From assembly GCA_019022495.1 (NCBI GenBank), contig JAFEKR010000001.1:4898001-4962000 (forward strand): 64,000 bases of DNA, written 5' to 3'. The notes beneath the pieces were generated by a model. It did no database searches. It saw only the letters and a program-made list of their open reading frames with translations, and was not told where the DNA came from. The stretch comes from Epichloe hybrida (Eukaryota > Ascomycota > Sordariomycetes > Hypocreales > Clavicipitaceae). Positions within the stretch are counted from its first letter, which is position 1. Each line of letters opens with the position of its first letter. Made by a program: the position numbers and the translations under genes. Shown piece after piece: positions 61,187 through 64,000 of this stretch.

Positions 61187-62530
61187 CAGAGCATGTAATG
61201 TAATGTAATGTAATGTAATATTTGGGGTTTGGATGTAATGTGTAATGTAATGTAATGTAATGTAATGTAATGTGTAATTATTACATATTACATTACATTA
61301 CATTACAAACATTACAAATGTAATATTAGGGGAAAATAAAAGTGGGGTATATTAAGATCTTACAATATTATATAGAATTTTCTTTATTAAGTTAATATTA
61401 GTGTTAATTTAATTACTATTTTAGTTTACTTACTATAAATTATTTAAGTTTCCTTAGTTTTAGATTATTAGTTATATATTAGGGTATAGGGTATACTATA
61501 TAGGTTTAAGAGTATAATAGAAATCCTTGAATTTTGTTTTATATTATACAATTTTAAAATACTAATAAATCTAATTTCTAATTTCTAAGATTTAATATTA
61601 TATTATTTAACCTAAGTGTTTATTTTACTAAATAATACCCTATATATACTTTTAAATTTAATATAAAATAATATATTATAAGTCTAAATAATTATATTAA
61701 GGACTAATAAAGAAATCTTTAAAAAGCCTATATTATTAAAAGTAAATTAATTTAAGATAGAATATAAAATCTAATTTTATAAAGTTAATAAATAAATATT
61801 ATACTTTTTAAAATAAAAGTTTATTTCTTCTTAGTAAAGGTAATTAAAAAGTCGATAAGTTATATAAGTTTAAAAGAATTTAAGGCTATAAAATAATAAT
61901 ATAGTTTATTTAAGGTTTAAATAAAAATTAAGTATATAATAGGGTTTATTTATAATATAATTAACGTTTTTATAGCTTATTTACCTAGTTATATATAATT
62001 TTATTTTAAAAAAAAGGTATTTTCTAAAGTAAGTTTAAAGTAAGTCTTACTAATTATAGTACTAACTTCTTAATAGCTTATTTACTTAGATATATATGAT
62101 TTTCTCTTAAAAAGGAAGTAAATATAAAAGTGGGTCTAAAGTGGGTCTAACTAATAATAGTATTAACTTCTTTATAGCTTATTTACTAAAATATATATGA
62201 TTTTCTATTAAAAAAAGTATACTTAAAAGTAAGTTTTTAATATTTTTCTAAGAAATAAGCTTAAAAAGTAAGTTTTATTAGTTTTATAAGTTATAATTAA
62301 GATTAGTATAGTAATTTAACCTTAATCTATATTTTTAGAAACCTAATATATACTTTTCTAATTATTTAAGTTATTTCTTACTATTAATTTCTAATTACTA
62401 AACCTAAATATTAAAAAATAAAAAATAATTACATTTAATTACAAATAATTACATGTAATGTAATGTAATGTGTGAAAGGGGGGTGTAATGTAATGTAATG
62501 TAATGTGTAATGTAATGTAATGTAATGCTC
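61187..62530. mobile_element. hAT-type non-autonomous element, 1.34 kb
   Basis: An exact 8-bp duplication TTTAGGGG (61179-61186, 62531-62538) and terminal CAGAGCAT...ATGCTCTG (inverted repeat CAGAGCA) are diagnostic of hAT. Both ends carry subterminal arrays of TAATG / CATTA (61191-61320 and 62430-62527). The AT-rich centre has no transposase that I can recognise. Confidence 0.85.
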
Positions 62531-63220
62531 TGTTTAGGGGTAATAGTTAGAGCCTTGCTATTACTAGTAGCCTTTGCTCTTATAGAAGGTCTAGATTCCT
62601 CTACTATCTTTAACTATAAAAGAAACATTACTAATTTATTATTTTTACTACTAATTAAGCTCCTATATTTACCCGTTACTATTATAAGGTTCTTCTTTTA
62701 CATTTTAGGAGCGTTGTTGCTCTAATGAAATTAGAAGATTATAAAAATAGGAAAAACAGAAGAAAAAGCAGTAGAAGTAGTAAAAGTAGTAATAAGAATA
62801 AATTACTAGAGATAAAGAAAGTAATAGAAGTTCTAAAAGTAACTAGAAAATAATAGGAAAAGTAATAAGGGAATAATAGGATTTACTACTTCCTATTTTT
62901 TATAAAAAGGAGGGAAGGAGGTAATCTCTCTCTCTTACTAATAAGTATAGGGTAAATAGCACTAAGAGTAAAGGGGGCAAAAAACAAGTAGTAAATGCTT
63001 ATAGGGAGAGATTAAAGGTCTATTAGAAAGTAATATATTAAAGGGAATTTATAGGTGTGTTAGCTAGCTTAGCTAAGGTTATTTAACGTTAGGTTCGAAA
63101 TAAATACCTCGTGGCGATAGATTCGGTTAGTTAGTTAGTTTTCTCGTAATAGATAATAAAATTAATAATTAACAATAATATCCTAGATAGATATAACAAA
63201 GTTATATCCCTTAGCCTAAG

Positions 63221-63480
63221 TGTTAATTCCTTCGGATCTTCATTGGTTCAATCGTGGCCAAAGACCGGACCAATTGTGGGTCCGGCGCGATGCACGCAAT
63301 ATAATTAGCTGCATTAATTCGCCACCCCCTCTTTTGCCTCACATATGGATTTCGCCTACTTTCCTAGCATCTAGACTTTCCCTCTTTTCTCTCTCTTTCC
63401 TAGCTAGCTAATTAATTATTATTAACTTTAATTATACGGGATTACCCTTATACCTACGCAGGACCTTAGTATAACTAACA
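63221..63480 (+). repeat. Copia I 5' LTR (third copy)
   Basis: Contains TCGTGGCCAAAGACCGG and GGGTCCGGCGCGATGCACGC, the least damaged version of this LTR in the window, so useful as the family reference. Confidence 0.9.
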
Positions 63481-64000
63481 CTAATTAGTGGTTAACTTCA
63501 TAACTATAGATAAGCTAGGTATTATAAGAAAAGACATTTCTATAGATACCACTGCCACTACCCCTTATTATACTATAACGGTTATTATAGTAAAGAGGCA
63601 TGACTACATAAGTGTGCTAAAGGAAAAGACTAGAATCCTAGTTACGAGCTTGTTAGGCTTCCAAGGAATTAATCTATTAACCCTTAGGCTAAGGGATATA
63701 ACTTCGTTATATCTATCCAGGATATTATTATTAATTATTAATTTTATTGTCTATTATAAGAAAACTAACTAACTAACCAAATCTATTACCACAAGGCATT
63801 TATTTCAAACCTAACGTTAAATAACATTAGCTAAGCTAGCTAACACACCTATAAATTCCCTTTAACATATTACCTTAAAACAGGAAGTAGTAATTCCTAT
63901 TATTCCCTTATTACTTTTCCTATCATTTTCTAATTACTTTTAGAACTTATATTACTTTTATTATCTCTATTAATTTATTCTTATTACTACTTTTACTACT
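63221..64000 (+). mobile_element. Copia family I, third copy, plus strand, cut by window end
   Basis: The 260-bp 5' LTR (63221-63480) runs TGTTAATTCCTTCGG...ATAACTAACA and is followed by CTAATTAGTGGTTAAC, then the 5' internal region. It lies head-to-head with the copy at 55059-63220: the 63100-63220 sequence reappears inverted at about 63690-63820. An open stretch at 63488-63772 is the untranslated or gag-leading region and has no recognised domain. The outer LTR half is unmutated. Confidence 0.87.

Larger units (their letters stand above)
55059..63220 (-). mobile_element. Copia family I, second copy, minus strand, 5' end interrupted
   Basis: Colinear with 4436-10710, with a 266-bp 3' LTR at 55059-55324. 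It carries two insertions (60274-60884 and 61187-62530) and loses its 5' end at 63220, where an oppositely oriented Copia I begins. Less damaged than the first copy: on the minus strand, 55799-56062 is an open 87-codon RNase H segment (NNKDLSSQIKYVIIIS, then SKRVTYNILTSKLYS). At about 56750-57010 the reverse transcriptase entry is readable (HGGYRIFNS, KEIKGKGIDLLYKKS, GYNNKGKEFIL). Integrase and gag lie at higher coordinates. It is not functional. Confidence 0.88.

Noticed and set aside
63488..63772. 94-residue plus-strand frame as a host gene
   Set aside because: It lies in the 5' internal region of Copia I, is repeated in inverted form at 10670-10910, and shows no recognisable domain.

Overview
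The window looks like a repeat island from a filamentous ascomycete (Pezizomycotina) shaped by repeat-induced point mutation (RIP). Almost everything is extremely A+T rich, CA and TG dinucleotides are strongly depleted, and recognisable transposon proteins carry the expected C-to-T / G-to-A damage: Trp codons read as TAG, Gln codons as TAA or TAG, and zinc-knuckle Cys codons as Tyr. One intact single-copy gene was found, with 57 flanking or internal features that are nearly all mobile elements. No rRNA, genuine tRNA gene or CRISPR array was seen. The species cannot be named from the sequence.

Layout. 1-1306: end of a minus-strand Ty3/gypsy element. 1307-4400: hAT transposase relic between two different 20-bp minisatellites. 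4436-11180: full-length Copia family I, minus strand. 11181-41238: an older AT-rich element ('E', with long inverted arms) broken up by a stack of insertions. These are a tandem Copia family II dimer (12010-25057, three LTRs), a small non-autonomous LTR element (26783-29221), a non-LTR retroposon fragment (29405-30047), a non-autonomous LTR element with repeat-filled interior (30207-33703), and a chromodomain gypsy (33713-39267) that itself carries a solo LTR. A minus-strand gypsy fragment follows. 41239-48037: a third Copia II, minus strand. 48407-50242: a second non-LTR retroposon carrying a SINE-like element.

50711-54982 is a patchwork of short foldback and MITE-like elements around the only good gene. 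That gene (52582-53977, one intron) encodes a 440-residue PD-(D/E)XK nuclease-like protein with its catalytic residues intact. Its stop codon lies inside an adjacent repeat. 55059-63220: a second Copia I (minus strand) interrupted by a SINE-like retroposon and a small hAT-type element. 63221-64000: the start of a third Copia I in the opposite orientation.

Most insertions are supported by exact target-site duplications read directly from the sequence: 5 bp for LTR elements, 8 bp for hAT, and 13-16 bp for retroposons. I did not find a clear new molecular system. The strongest unusual observations are the Copia dimer, a consistent loss of RIP damage at the outer edges of the LTR elements, and a mutation-free nuclease gene inside this region.
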